64,000 bases of DNA, taken from NCBI RefSeq assembly GCF_041146395.1, contig NC_091010.1, forward strand, positions 51,542,001-51,606,000, given 5' to 3'. Origin of the DNA: Eulemur rufifrons (taxonomy: Eukaryota > Chordata > Mammalia > Primates > Lemuridae). The notes under the pieces are model-generated. The model searched no databases, had not been told where the DNA came from, and saw only the letters and a list, made by a program, of their open reading frames with translations. Below, piece after piece: positions 1-11,249 of this stretch. Position 1 is the first letter of the stretch. Every line of letters begins with the position of its first letter. Made by a program: the position numbers and the translations under genes.

Positions 1-1190
1 GCAATAACTAGGAGCCTCACTTTTTTCTTCTGCTCCTTCTAGTGAAGCCTCAAGTCTCTGGAGCAAGCTTATACTGCTCCGCTGAACCATCGCTCACAGA
101 GTAAACTGTCAGGCCTCTGCAAACAAAGACTAAGAGTGTTAAGCAACCCCATTGCTGATTCTTTGCCTCTGGCTCTTCACACCTACCCGGCCCTCTTTCT
201 GGCCTCCTGGGGAAGGCTCTTTGCTCAGACTTTCCTACCTGAGGGGATGCAGAGTAACAGGGCTTATTAGTTGTATAACACATTCACTCTCAGGGCAGTT
301 TCGCCAATTTGCTCTTAAGGGCTTTTGAAAAGCACATTTTCTCAGGCTCTCTGGGAAGAAAACAAGAAGTTTAACGGTGTCGGGCAAGGGAAGGGGTAAA
401 TCTTCATACAAGGGGAAACAGGAAAAACAAAGGAATGATGCTTCTTGTTAGAGATGCAACAAGAGACCTAGCTTGCCTATTAAATAATTTAAGCTAATTG
501 TTGAACCCATAAAGTATTGTAGAGAAGGGTTCGCCAATGACTGTTTTGCAGATGCTCCCTTTTGGAAGTGAAACGGAATAATGAAAGAATAGATCCACAG
601 GCCAGACTCCTGGCACCCCTCTCATCTTGTTCTCCCTGACACCTTCCCTTCTCTAACCAGCACCCTGGTAGACCCAGGTGGTTTTTACTAGAATCTTCAC
701 TAAATTAAAACAACTAATAAACATGATTTATGGTGACTTCAGTCTCTATTTTCTTAACCACCTCTGTTTTAGGGGCTTCTGTAACTCTGGAATTTATGTG
801 GCTAAAAGCCCAATCCCAACTGCCTGCTTTTTTCCTACTAGTGCTTAAATAAGCCTCTAGTTTATCTGAGAGGACTTCTTCCCTGAACCCCAAACGTGCT
901 GTCATATACTTTTTGACTCAATGCTGTCGTTTTTCTCTTCATCCTGTCTGAAACACCCTTCTGAATCTTCTTGGTTTCTATCTTTCCCTCCCTCAAGTTC
1001 CATCTTTCTAGTGAAATCTTGCTTGACTGCTGCTATCCAGGGATCCAAGTGTGTTCTTTGCAAGAGACTGTGTCTGTGATGCCGGCAGTATTTATTTATC
1101 TCTAACTTTGTTGAGTGCGTTAGACTTGTCTCTTTCTTTTTTAAAGGATTTTCGGAGGCAGGACTTTATCTCATACATATTTTTAGTTTA
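1..1190. other. Unique AT-rich DNA, no gene recognised
   Basis: I see no recognisable repeat or coding exon. Open frames are under 80 codons on either strand and show no domain. The sequence is ordinary intergenic DNA with short pyrimidine-rich patches. Confidence 0.5.
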
Positions 1191-1194
1191 ACAA

Positions 1195-1515
1195 AATTTT
1201 ATAGAGTGTTTGCTTTGTGGTAGGTGCTGGATATACAATTAACCTTAACTGACTTTCAATCCATATTTCTGTCTTCTGCAAGTGTACATGACACATAATA
1301 AATATTATAAATAGCGACTCAACCTATTCCTATATGTGTTATCTCATTAATGGTCATTAAATACCTGTTATCTTCCTAGTTTGTTACCCACCCTCTTATC
1401 TAAAACTTAAAGAAACAAACAGGTCCAGAGAAGTCAGGTAAATACTATGAAGTAAAAGACCTATTAATTGGTGGAGGTAGAATTATAACCTGGTCCATCT
1501 AACTACAAAGAATGT
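1195..1515 (-). repeat. Ancient MIR/L2-type fossil
   Basis: Read on the minus strand, the segment resembles the 3' half of an MIR or the tail of an L2. It has a degenerate 'tgctttgtggtaggtgctgg' stretch, a 'ttatctcattaat' block and a degenerate block before position 1510. Divergence is high, so the family choice is uncertain. A second, weaker MIR-like trace follows at about 1550-1620. Confidence 0.4.
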
Positions 1516-1619
1516 TCCTTTCTACCAACACCACCCCAGCCGTTAATTATTGGAGAAGGGGGAACCTTAGAAAGGGTATATGACTTGTCCAAAGTCATAT
1601 TGCAAGCTACTTATTAAGG

Positions 1620-3440
1620 TGATAAATTTAAAATGCATTGAATTAATCATTATTCTTTTATATATTATGTTATATATAGATGATAAGAGATAGAAAATCA
1701 CTCCTTCCAACATTTGTGTTGGTGAATTACAATATAAAATTGAGAGCCCAACCTCTCTGTTGGCTTTTGTTGTTTTTAATGCCCTAAGTCTGTCATATAA
1801 GACATACGAGGTGATGATACTTTAGATCTTTCCAGTGGCTGACATAAATCTATTTTAAATGAACAGGTCTTTTATAATGCCCAATGTCTCCCAGGTCTAC
1901 ATGGGAGAAATTGCCTGCAACATCCTTCCTGATGCTCTTGTGGGAGCCAGGGCCTTATGATTAACAAGAAGTTCTTACAACTGCTTTAACTAATAACATT
2001 TTAATTTAATGCATTTCATATTTCCATATTTATTGTGCTCCAATCGTGTTTTATGAGGAGTGTGAACATGGAAATTCGATATAACTGTTATTTAGTATGT
2101 ATATACAGTCTACTTTCCTCAAGAGGTTCCCCTGCTGTGCACAAATGTAAAATAAATACAAATAAATTCAACTCTTTAATAAGCCTCCAGAGTGCCCCAG
2201 CCTAGCTGATCAAGTCATCCCCTTCCCTCCACTTAAAGAAATCTCTGTAGAAACAAACTGATTAGAACCAAATCCCCTTGGGAAATTGAGTTTCGTTTTT
2301 TAAGCTTCTTAATCTGGCTCCTTTCAGAGCCATGTTATCCTCCAAGCAGACCTTGAAAGGGATTCCATTTCTGCTGCTTTTCAGCCAAAGAAGAGACTTT
2401 AGAAGGAAGGAGAATGAGATGGAAAACACTATTGTATCAGCCGATCTGTCCACTGTACTATCGGCATCAGCAGATTTGCAAAGAGAAGGCTCTGCCTTTG
2501 TGCAGCATCTGGGCAGGGACCATTAGGGAGACTGGAAGGAAAAGATGCTCAGCTTCCAGAGACTCTCAATGACTGAAGGATGTACTAAGGTAGGGTTGCA
2601 CATTTTCTGATCAGATTTCATTTTGTGACTAAGACAATGGTGAGAAACAGATAATTAACACCAATTAAACTGAAGAATGGTGTTTTCTAGTCATTGCATG
2701 TGTTGTGACTTTGCATTCCTTCACATTAAAATCCATACTTTTTCATTTTCAGTATATGGATACTTATGAAAAATAAAAAAAAAAAATTCCCTCTTCTCCC
2801 TTCTTTGATGCTCCTTTCTTGCTATGATCCAATGGGAAAGGGGTAATTTTTTTCAAGTTAAAACATGTTCAAAATAATTTTTTAGACATTGTAAGTGAAA
2901 CATTTTGGAAGTTGAAGCTGTTCACTTTAAAGTAAATGTAATTTGAAAACAAGTGTAATGATCTCAACTAATTATAACTGATATGTCTTGATAATATCAA
3001 TGTCAATATCTTAAAATATATCTTAAAGAGTGAACACTTAGAACAAAATATCTCCAAATCATGAGAATCTTCAACGTTTGAGATAGTTATATGGTCCATA
3101 TGCAGCAGGAATAAGGGAGAAGAGGGTATTCAGCTTTCAAGGTTCTCTTTGGTGAGACAAGAATAATTTTCAGCTTCATATTCCTTCAGGAGTCTCTTGG
3201 AGCTGAGTTGATGCAATCATCTTCCCTGGGGCTTGTAAGTGTAGAATAGCTGTTCTTCTGAAATGTTCTGGAATGACCTAAGCAGGGTGCTAATCAGAGG
3301 CTCAATGACCTCCAAGATTTCTTGCAGTTCAAGGACTCTATTAATTTGCTCCCTTATCAGCATGCTCTTATCCATCTATATTAACTCATCAGATCTTATG
3401 GTGGTATAGTCTACATGGTAAACAAAAGAAAGGAAAGGAA
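1620..3440. other. Unique AT-rich DNA, no gene recognised
   Basis: No repeat family is confidently recognised. The piece around 2270-2530 is open on both strands for about 60 codons, but the frames overlap antisense and show no domain, so I treat them as chance. A 12-A run lies near 2776. Confidence 0.45.
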
Positions 3441-3449
3441 GATAGGAAC

Positions 3450-3650
3450 CCATGCAAATTGCCTACAGTGTGCAAAGAACTCTGATATCATATCTTGTTT
3501 TATTTCTCCCAAACTGTGTCATCCTGTCACCCATATGTCATAGTTTAGGAACCCAAAGCTCTGAGAAGTTAAGTAACTAAGTTTGTAAGTGGCAAAGGGG
3601 GACTGAAACCAAGAATGCCCAGCTCCCTGCTCACAACCAGCACCAGAATG
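3450..3650 (-). repeat. MIR SINE, minus strand
   Basis: The order of blocks is that of an antisense MIR: a degenerate 'tttatttctccc' region, 'ctctgagaagttaagtaact' at about 3560, then 'gtaagtggcaaag' and 'gaatgcccagctcc'. These correspond to the core and tRNA-related half of MIR. MIRs are tRNA-derived SINEs mobilised by L2 before the placental radiation and are now immobile. Confidence 0.6.
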
Positions 3651-4005
3651 ACAGCAGTAGCTCAGGGGAAGTCGAGGCTAGAGAAGGCAGGGAAGGTGCC
3701 CCAGAATTTCATGGAGGAAGTAGAGCTTCCATTGGGCTTAAGGAGAAAATAGTGCACTGACAATTGAAAGGCCAGGGAAGTAATCTAATAAGAGAAAGGA
3801 TGTTTGTAAGTACATGTATGTGGATTGGTCTGGGGAAGTGAATACACGAGTTTGGGTGGAGCAGAAACTTCATAGGGAACATAAGGTAAGAGAGACTAGA
3901 GACCAGAATGTGCTTTTGTCATTCGTTTTTGCAGGTTCAGGAATACGTTCTTCAAAGTCACTCCTGTTTTAGTCAAGGTTGGTATCATTGGAGGAAGTAA
4001 AATCT
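3650..4005. other. Unique DNA between repeats
   Basis: Purine-rich intergenic sequence. No gene or confidently assignable repeat was seen, although parts could be a worn extension of the L2-like element that follows. Confidence 0.4.
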
Positions 4006-4009
4006 GTGT

Positions 4010-4640
4010 CCAGTGTGCTAGGCCAGCTTTGGATGAGGTCAGCAGGAAAGGTGTGTCTACAGAGGTAATAGCTAGCTAAAACCTGAAGGAAAGCACGAGT
4101 GTAATGTGTACAAACGTATTAACATGGGAGGAAAGGTTGGCATATTCAAGAAACTTAACTAAGACCATCAGTGCTGGAACACAGTGAGTTGGGCGGAATA
4201 TGGCACAAGGGAAAAGTGGAGAGGTAAACAGGGCGGGCTCATATACAGCCTTGTGAGCCATGATAAGGAGTTTAGTTTTTTATGACATTTAAGGGAAAGC
4301 AACTAAAGGTGTATAAACATGGCGGGAAATGATCTACTCTCGCTATGTGGTGAGGAAAAGGAGGGTATGAAGTTCACTCTGGTCAACTGGTGTCCTGAAC
4401 AATGGTGGTAGAAGTGGGGATGGAAAGAACTGTACAGGGTCTGAGGCACATCTCCAAGATAAATTTGTCAGCACTTGTTGATGAGTGAGATGCTGTCAGT
4501 AATGTCGGAGGACACATCAGGAAAGGGTTTCTGGCTTGAATAACTGAGGAGTCTGGTTTTTAATATATTAAGAGTCTGTGAGTCATTTAAAAGATTTCCA
4601 GTATGTGGATATTTCTCAGACTAAAGCTCCAAGATTTCCT
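4010..4640 (-). repeat. L2-like LINE fragment, minus strand
   Basis: The block 'cagccttgtgagccatgata' followed by 'aggagtttagttttttatga' matches the antisense of the L2 reverse-transcriptase 3' half ('...gccttgtaggccatggtaaggagtttgga...'). The sequence after it ('acatggcgggaaatgatct', then the 'cagcacttgttgatgagtga' region) keeps the same order as L2. It is heavily diverged and not coding. Confidence 0.6.
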
Positions 4641-4683
4641 AGCTGATCATACCCTTAGATCAAGATTAAGACCGGAGGATGAG

Positions 4684-4887
4684 TAGGATTGCCAGATAAC
4701 CTATGGGGCGCTCAGTTACATTTGAATTGGAGGTAAAGAAAGAATACTTTGTTTATGTGTTAAGTATATCCCAAACACTGTTTGGATAAAATATTTATTG
4801 ATAATTTAACTGGGTATTCTGTATTCAGGATACAATTCTGAATACAAATTTAACTGGGTGTCTTATTTGCTAAATCTGGCAACCCTA
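4684..4887. mobile_element. Small palindromic DNA transposon (MITE-like)
   Basis: The ends are a near-perfect inverted repeat: 'taggattgccagat' at 4684-4697 and 'atctggcaaccctatga' at 4874-4890. Further inside, 'cagttacatttgaattgg' on the left is mirrored by 'aaatttaactgggtgtc' on the right, so most of the element can fold back on itself. About 204 bp with no coding capacity fits a non-autonomous cut-and-paste element. I do not assign a family name. Confidence 0.7.
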
Positions 4888-5086
4888 TGAAAGAGCTTTT
4901 CTACTTTTTTTCCTGTCACCCTACCTAACTCTATTTCTGAGTCAGATCTCTTGTCCTTTCTTCTTTTCAGAGGAAAAGAAGGCTTCTGTTCTCCTTGGCA
5001 AGCCTGATTCTATAACTGTGCCACCTACTGCAGGACCTTGTCACAATTTTCCTTTTTTCCCTTCAAGGTTGTTAGAGGCATTTTAT

Positions 5087-5090
<4 letters not shown>

Positions 5091-5118
<28 letters not shown>

Positions 5119-5119
5119 T
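5091..5119. repeat. (GT)n microsatellite
   Basis: About 14 uninterrupted GT units precede 'tgccccc'. It is a simple repeat in unique DNA. Confidence 0.95.
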
Positions 5120-5274
5120 GCCCCCTTTTGTCTTATATTGAGTAATCTGTACTTTTAATTGCTTCTTATTTTGTTCTCTTAAAATCACTGTGAAAATAAT
5201 TTTTAAATGCCTTATTCTTTATAACCATTAATAGAAATGTGTAAAAATACAAATGGTTTAGTCTGAAAGAAATA

Positions 5275-5940
5275 ACATCCAATATATCATTAAAAATTAA
5301 AAGACAACTGCCATATTGGGAAAAAGTATTTCCCATAAATATAATATTGATTAATGTACAAAATATATAAGTAATCCGTATAAGTCAATAAGACAAAAAA
5401 ACAAAAAAAAAAACACAGAGAAATCTGATATCAAATAGGGCAATTCACAAACTTTAAACTCAAATGGACAATAAATATGAAAGACAGTTAATCTCACAAT
5501 AACAGAAAAGGAATTTATGTCAATAATAAAATTTTAATCATCATTTGGCAAAAATTAACAAGCATAATGTCAAATGTCAAAACTGTGAGGAAACTAGAAC
5601 TTTCATACTACACTGGTGAATGTATATAGCTATCATGGAAATCAATATGTCATAAGCTATTAATATTTTAAATGCACATAGTGTTCATTCTAACAGCATC
5701 ACTTTTAGGCATCTGCATACCTAACAGAAATAAACTATACAGCTGCACAAGGTAACATGCATGAAGATGTTCACAGCATCTTAAAAGTTGGATGCATCTT
5801 AAATATTCATCAATACAGAAATGTTAAGTCAAACTATAGAATTTTGAGATAAAGAAGAGTTAAACACAATGAAGTTGATTTATATCCTGACATGGAGAGA
5901 TCTTCAAGTGAGCAATCTTTCACTGCAAACGTTGAGTTAA
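5275..5940 (+). mobile_element. Old L1/HAL1-like LINE, 5' portion of split copy
   Basis: The sequence follows the order of an L1-type ORF2 end. It has 'gacaactgccatattggg', 'gggcaattcacaaactt', 'tttggcaaaaattaacaagc', then a degenerate 'gtgaggaaactagaactttc' block, and a 3'UTR-like tail 'actgcaaacgttgagttaa'. Many stops break the coding frame. The copy resumes at 6698 after a younger insertion. Confidence 0.6.
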
Positions 5941-6683
5941 TGGTGGGGATGGGTGCACACCTACATGATGAGTGCGATATGCACTGTCTAGGAAATGGAC
6001 ACAATTGAAGCTCAGACTTGGGGGGGATGGGGGGGCATGGGCAATATATATAACCTGAACTTTTGTACCCCCATAATGAGCTGAAAAACAAAAAAATAAA
6101 AAAAAATAAAATAAAAAAAAGATTGCTTTGAGAATCTGCTTTTGCAGAGTTCCAGAGTGAGCAGGGTGGGAGCCACAGGCCCCAGCCCAGTCTCCAGGCC
6201 CTGAGGCGATCCCCTCTCCGAGGACAGGCGGGAGAGCCAGCCCTCGGCCTCTGACGTCCTGTCCCAGCTTCTGTCCTCGTCTGGCTGCCAGGAGAAAAGC
6301 AGGAGATGCCGCAGTTTCTCACAGCAATCGCTATTTTGTTTTCTGTCACTTTGTCCCCATAAAAACCGACCAGCCTCTTGGCCTCTGTGTGTGGCGCCTC
6401 CCTGCTCCTTTGAGTGCCTGGCCACACAGCTCCCCTCTCTCTTTTTCCAGCCCTGTTTTCACCTAGGAAAAGTAAATAAACTGCTTCTTCCTAACCTAAA
6501 AAAAAAAAAAAAAAGTATTAATAGATAAAATGGGAAAGTGAAACATACAATCTGGTTGCAGAATATAACTTTATAAGAAAAAGACAAACCCAGAAATAAT
6601 TAACATAATGATAAAGTTGACTACATATACTTTGAAAATGTCTGAATAAACAAAATCAAAACATAATATAAAAAAAAAACCAA
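5941..6683 (+). mobile_element. 5'-truncated young L1 with apparent serial 3' transduction
   Basis: The insertion is bounded by a 14-bp direct repeat 'aaacgttgagttaa' (5927-5940 and 6684-6697), read as the target-site duplication. Part 1 (5941-6120) is an L1 3' end of the type I associate with strepsirrhine primates, with a G-rich tract (6020-6041), 'cttttgtacccccataat' and an impure A-rich tail. Part 2 (6121-6514) is GC-rich unrelated DNA ending in AATAAA (6475-6480), then 17 A (6498-6514). Part 3 (6515-6683) is AT-rich and ends in a second AATAAA (6645-6650) about 20 nt before a 10-A run. This fits an L1 transcript that twice read through to a downstream polyadenylation site. Alternatively, parts 2 and 3 are separate nested insertions. 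The open frame across this region on the minus strand is not a gene. Confidence 0.7.
6121..6497 (+). other. GC-rich transduced segment, LTR-like 3' half
   Basis: This 375-bp block is much richer in G+C and CpG than its neighbours. It has the layout of a retroviral LTR core: 'ttgttttctgtcact', a TATA-like 'ccccataaaaaccgacc' at about 6356, a pyrimidine-rich leader, and AATAAA at 6475 followed by 'ctgcttcttcctaacct'. I infer a partial LTR carried in by L1 read-through. It could instead be the 3' end of a processed cellular transcript. No protein is recognised. Confidence 0.45.
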
Positions 6684-6697
6684 AAACGTTGAGTTAA

Positions 6698-6880
6698 AAA
6701 AAAAGAACTAAGCAGATTAATATGTAAAGATTGTATCATTTATGTAAAAAAGTCAAACCCAAACAAACAGAACCAAATAAACATATGAAACAAAGTTGTG
6801 TTTTTTATAGATTCATAATAGATAAATGCAAGTAAAAATGAAAGGTGTAAGATGGATGTGAAAAGGGAACTGAAGGTAGA
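6698..6880 (+). mobile_element. Old L1/HAL1-like LINE, 3' portion of split copy
   Basis: After the second copy of the target duplication the sequence continues as L1-type 3'UTR: an A-run, 'gaactaagcag', 'ttgtatcatttatgtaaaaa'. It joins in order with the part ending at 5940, so the two pieces were one element before the insertion. Confidence 0.55.
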
Positions 6881-7475
6881 GGAATTCATTAAAGGTCTGT
6901 ATAAGAGCAACTTTTTCATTTGTATTAATAACTCCCTCCTCTTGAAAAGCAGACCAAATTCAGGCAGCTGGCATTTACCTCCAGCAAAAACAGCTGACAC
7001 TTTCAAGTAACACTGAACACACTGCCAGGTGAAACCTGATGTAAGCCTCACTCTCTGAGTGTCCATGTAACCTGACAGCTGACTTCCTGGCTCCCGTGCT
7101 GATTCCACTAAAGCAAAGTCTTACATTTCCTCACTTCACACAGAACTCCAGGTGAGATTTCCAAATGGGAATTAGCTATAACACAAAAGCAGAGGACTTT
7201 GATTAAAATACATAATAAATTCCTTTTTACAGGAATTATTAACAAACATACGAGAAAAGCAGTAGAATGAGATGAAATGGCCAAAATTAAAAAACTAAAA
7301 ATTGACACCAGAGGATATGGAGATAACTCAGGCATCATAAAAGAAATTGAAGGAGAGGATACTTATGAATAAACTCAGAAATATTCAGAAAGATATCACA
7401 TCCAAAAAACAAAACTAACATGCTATGAAAAAGAAATATCCACAAAATAAGAGCATACTTGTCAAAGTATGCCTA
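6880..7475. other. AT-rich DNA, no gene recognised
   Basis: Unassigned AT-rich sequence, possibly partly derived from LINEs. Two minus-strand open frames of 122 and 76 codons have no recognisable domain and are judged accidental. Confidence 0.4.
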
Positions 7476-7477
7476 CA

Positions 7478-7567
7478 GCGGGGGCCCAACAATTTGCATT
7501 ACTAATAAGTTTCTAGGTGATAATGATGTTGCTGCTTAGGGCACAACACTTTGAGAACCACTGCTTT
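7478..7567 (+). mobile_element. hAT-Charlie non-autonomous fragment (MER5-type right end)
   Basis: The blocks 'gggcccaacaatttgcatta', 'gtttctaggtgataatgat' and the terminal 'actttgagaaccactg' are characteristic of the right half of MER5-like hAT elements. Only about 90 bp remains and the left half is missing. Confidence 0.65.
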
Positions 7568-7569
7568 AG

Positions 7570-9098
7570 TGTTTACTCTTAATTTTCTAATATGGAATCA
7601 TGATATTTTCTATCAACATCTCTAATTTGCATACATTAAGGTTCACTCTTTGTGCTATAAAGTTCTATGAATTTTGGTAAATGCAAAATATTACATATGC
7701 ACATTACAATATATAGAATAGATTCAACCCATTAAAATGTTTCCTGTGCTTTAACTATTCTATCCTCCACTCTACCTTCCCCTAAATTCTGGCAACTATT
7801 GATCTTTTTACCACTGCTATAGTTTTGCATTTTATAGGCTATCATATAATTAGAATCATAGAGTATGTAGCCTTTTCACTTAAAAATATGCATTTAAGAT
7901 TTAGCCATCTTTTTTTTTCCTTTGGTAGCTTGATATCTCATTTTTTAAATTGCTGAATATTTTTCAAGGCATGGGTGTTCCATAGTTTATATCTTCACCT
8001 ACTGAAGAAATCTTGGTGTCATCCAGTTTTGCGCAATTGTGAATAAAGCTGCTATAAACACTTGTGAGTTAGTTTTTAAGTTTCTAGATCAGTTGAGTAA
8101 ATATTTAAGTGTGTGCTTGCTGAATCATATAGAAAGAGTATATTTATCTTTGTATGAAACTTCTGACAAACTATTTTCCAAAGTTGTGGCTATACCATTT
8201 TGCATTGACAGCAGCAAGGATTGAGAATTCCTGTGGCTTCAAATCTTCACTGCTAACATTGATGTCCGTTTTTTTAAGCCATTTTAATAGGAGTGTAGTG
8301 TTATCCCATTTTTGTTTTAATTTGCAATTCTCTAATGACAGATAACGCTGAGCTTCTTTTATATGCTTATTTGCCATCTGTATATTTTCATTGTTACATC
8401 TCATTTGGTGAAGTGTTTTTCAGGTCTTTTTGTCCATTTTTTAAATGGACTGTTTTCTTATTGTTGAGTTTTAAGAGTTCTCTGCATGTTTTTGCATACA
8501 AGTCCTCATCAAGATATGTGTTTTGCAAATGGTTTTTCCCAGCCTATAGCTTCTCTTTTCATTCTAACAAGAGCTTTCATAAAGCAGAAGTTTTAATTTT
8601 AATGAAGTTCTTATCATTTTGTTCTATTATGCATTATACTTTTGGAATTGTGTCTAAAAACTCATTGTCATACTCAAGGCCACCTAAATTTTTTTCTGTA
8701 TTTCTAAAATTTTATAATTTTATATTTTACATTTACCTTTGTGATACATTTTGAGTTAATTTTACCATAAAGTATGACATAAGCCATAGGCTTTGGATAT
8801 GTTCTTATTAAGTAAAAGAACTTTCCCTTTAGTCCTAGTTTGTAGAATTTTTTTTAAATCATTAATGACTATTGAATTCTGTCAAATGCTATATCTTTAT
8901 CAATTGATACGATTGTATAATTTTTCTTCTTATCCCATTGATATGGTAGTTTATATTGATTGCTTTCCCAGTATTAGGCTAGTCTTGCATACCTGAAAAA
9001 AAATTCTACTTGGTGATGGTGTATGATTTCTTTTACACATTGTTGAATATGAGTTGCTAATACTTTTTTGAGGATGGAAACAAAGGTCTTTAGGCATA
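7570..9098 (-). mobile_element. L1 LINE, antisense ORF2 and 3'UTR fragment
   Basis: On the plus strand the segment reads as reverse-complement L1. From left to right it shows 3'UTR traces ('ttttgcattttataggctat', 'atttagccatctttttttt'), then ORF2-derived antisense blocks such as 'ttgtgaataaagctgctata', 'ccaaagttgtggctatacca', 'tttttgtccattttttaaat' and 'gatatggtagtttatattga', ending near 'ttttttgaggatgg'. The order is uninterrupted for about 1.5 kb, but stops and frameshifts make it non-coding. The longest plus-strand frame inside (139 codons) is the antisense of ORF2. Confidence 0.85.
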
Positions 9099-9099
9099 T

Positions 9100-11245
9100 T
9101 CTCTGCTCGCTATCAGCAGGAACTTGTGGGGAAGACCTATTGGCCATGAGGTTGTGTGTAGTTACGTGTGTATGAGTGTGTGTGTGTGTGTCCGTTAGTT
9201 GGCTACTTTTCTGACCTTTCTGCTTTAAGGTCATAGACATATGAATGGTCAAGAGCTCCTAGTGGCAGGTAGAAGCCAAGGATTTGGGGAGTCTTTGCCT
9301 GTCTGAGGATGGGGTATGGCCAGCTACAGGCCTGGATAAATGGGGACCCTGAGCCTGCAGGGTGGGATGCCCTGCCTACCTTTGTGATATATAAGTTGAG
9401 GATGTTCATATCTATAATCATGAAGGAAGGAAGGCATGTTCTAAGAGGCAAAGAAGAATCTAGACAGTTTAGGCTTTGCGGGGTTTCTCCACTTAGTCTA
9501 TTAGCATTACATCATACTCTTTTTGTCTAATCATATTTCTACATGGCTGTGCACACTTTGTTAAGTCTAAGCATGAAAATGGACAATTTTGCCTGTATCT
9601 TTGGGTCTTCACTCTGAAGGCCCCATGTATACACATTAAATAAATTTATATGTCTTTTCTCCTGTTAATCGATCTGCCTCATGCCAGTGATATTTTAGAG
9701 AAGCTTTAGGGAGCCAGGGGCCTCCTTCACTGCACATGATTCTCCTCCCTGATGGTAAAATTCTTAGTCAGCAAAAGCATAAATAAAAGAAGGTCCCAAC
9801 CAGCCTGATGCTCTAAAGACGTTCTCAGGTAAGCATCCTGATGATTTCCCCAGGGCCCTTTTATCTTCCCTCACTTTATCATCTCTGAGCCTGAACAACC
9901 TCTGGAATTATGCCTCCCTTGCAACGACCTTTTTTCAATGAGTTTTGCTCTATGGTCTTCTTTCGTCCAGTTCATTGATGTTCTATCTTTTATAAAGCCT
10001 TCACATTGCTGGTTTGCTGATTATTCACTCTTATTTTTTAGCTTCTATAAATTACAAATGACATTTATTGCAATTTAAAATCCATTCAGGTCATCTTTCT
10101 TGAACCAGTCTCTCACCTTATAAACCCATGCTTATTAGAATGCTTTTCTGATTAAACTCTTAACTTCAAGAGATTAAAAATAGTCATCATCTCTCTCTCC
10201 CCGTCAAGGAGTACGGCCTTATACTTAGCAGATCTTCATCATATTAATGCATATATAAATGAATGAAGTGTGTATAACAGCTATGCTGCCTTCTGTTTTG
10301 GGGTTACAATTATTCAGTGTTTATATTTATGTAACTAATGGGGATATCATTTCTTTAGTTTGGCATTAAGTGAATTGGAGGAAGAATGAGAAAAGAGAAG
10401 AAAGAAAAAAAATCCAGAGGAGGAAAGAGATTTCGGTTCCTGACCACAATTGCACAGAAAGGAAGTCCCCCCATGTTCTCTGGCATCCCCATCCTCTCCC
10501 TCACTGTCACTGTTGCTGTGACACTCGGCTCATTGGCTGGGCCCTGTGCAAATGTGGCATAATGTCTTCTTCTGTTTTCTGCTGCCTTTCCTTATATGGG
10601 ACTTCATTTTTCTTCCTATGGGTTAAGGGCAGCTATTTTCAATCTGGATAGGCTGACTTCTCATCTAGCCCCACTTAACCACTGGGCTGATGCAGGGAAA
10701 GCAAGGATGTATATTGCACCATGTGTGGTATTGTGTCTAATTTGTTTCCATCCTGAGTTCTATTTAGTGATTTGGTGACCCTCACTACCATAATCTGTGG
10801 TCTGTAAACCTTCTAAGAGCCCAATGCTTTTTCCTCTTTTCTGGGAATCTATTAATGAAGACCATACATTAAGAAACATATAACTATTCTTCCTTTTAAG
10901 TGAAACCTTCCTGAAATGAACGATAAATTTTTTTTAATAATTCAAATTATTAAACTACTTTTCTTCCTGCTTGCTAGTCTTCATAAAGTCAAACAATCTT
11001 TACCCAAGCCATTTAATACCTTGTGGGAGGCCCAGTGACATTTCGAATAAATTTTAACTTAGAACCAGAAGTTTAGTCTATGGTGGAAACATTTGCTTTA
11101 AGGACTTTAATTTCTGAAATAATTTTAAAATGGAGTAACCAAAAATTTGGAATCATTACTATTATTATTCTTGCTATAGTTTTAAATTAAGATAAAACTT
11201 ACATTCATCTTAAAAAAATATATTGGAGTTGAAATCAAGAGATTA
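9100..11245. other. Unique DNA with short TG-rich tract
   Basis: No gene or clear repeat family is seen. A short imperfect TG-rich tract lies at about 9155-9191. The 9300-9500 portion is more GC-rich but has no conserved open frame. The open frame around 10370-10650 lacks any domain. Confidence 0.45.
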
Positions 11246-11249
11246 AAAT

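Noticed and set aside
2262..2526. Open on both strands around 2262-2526 as a small gene
   Set aside because: Both frames are about 60 codons, antisense to one another, and lack any domain or initiation context.
5834..6427. The longest minus-strand open frame in the window (197 codons) and its 137-codon overlap
   Set aside because: It runs antisense through the L1 3' end and the GC-rich transduced block, crosses the L1 insertion boundary, and shows low-complexity residues from the antisense A-rich tail and no domain.
8335..8754. 139-codon plus-strand open frame
   Set aside because: It is the antisense strand of L1 ORF2, whose sense is on the minus strand. The Phe/Ser-rich product is typical of reverse-complemented A-rich L1 coding sequence.
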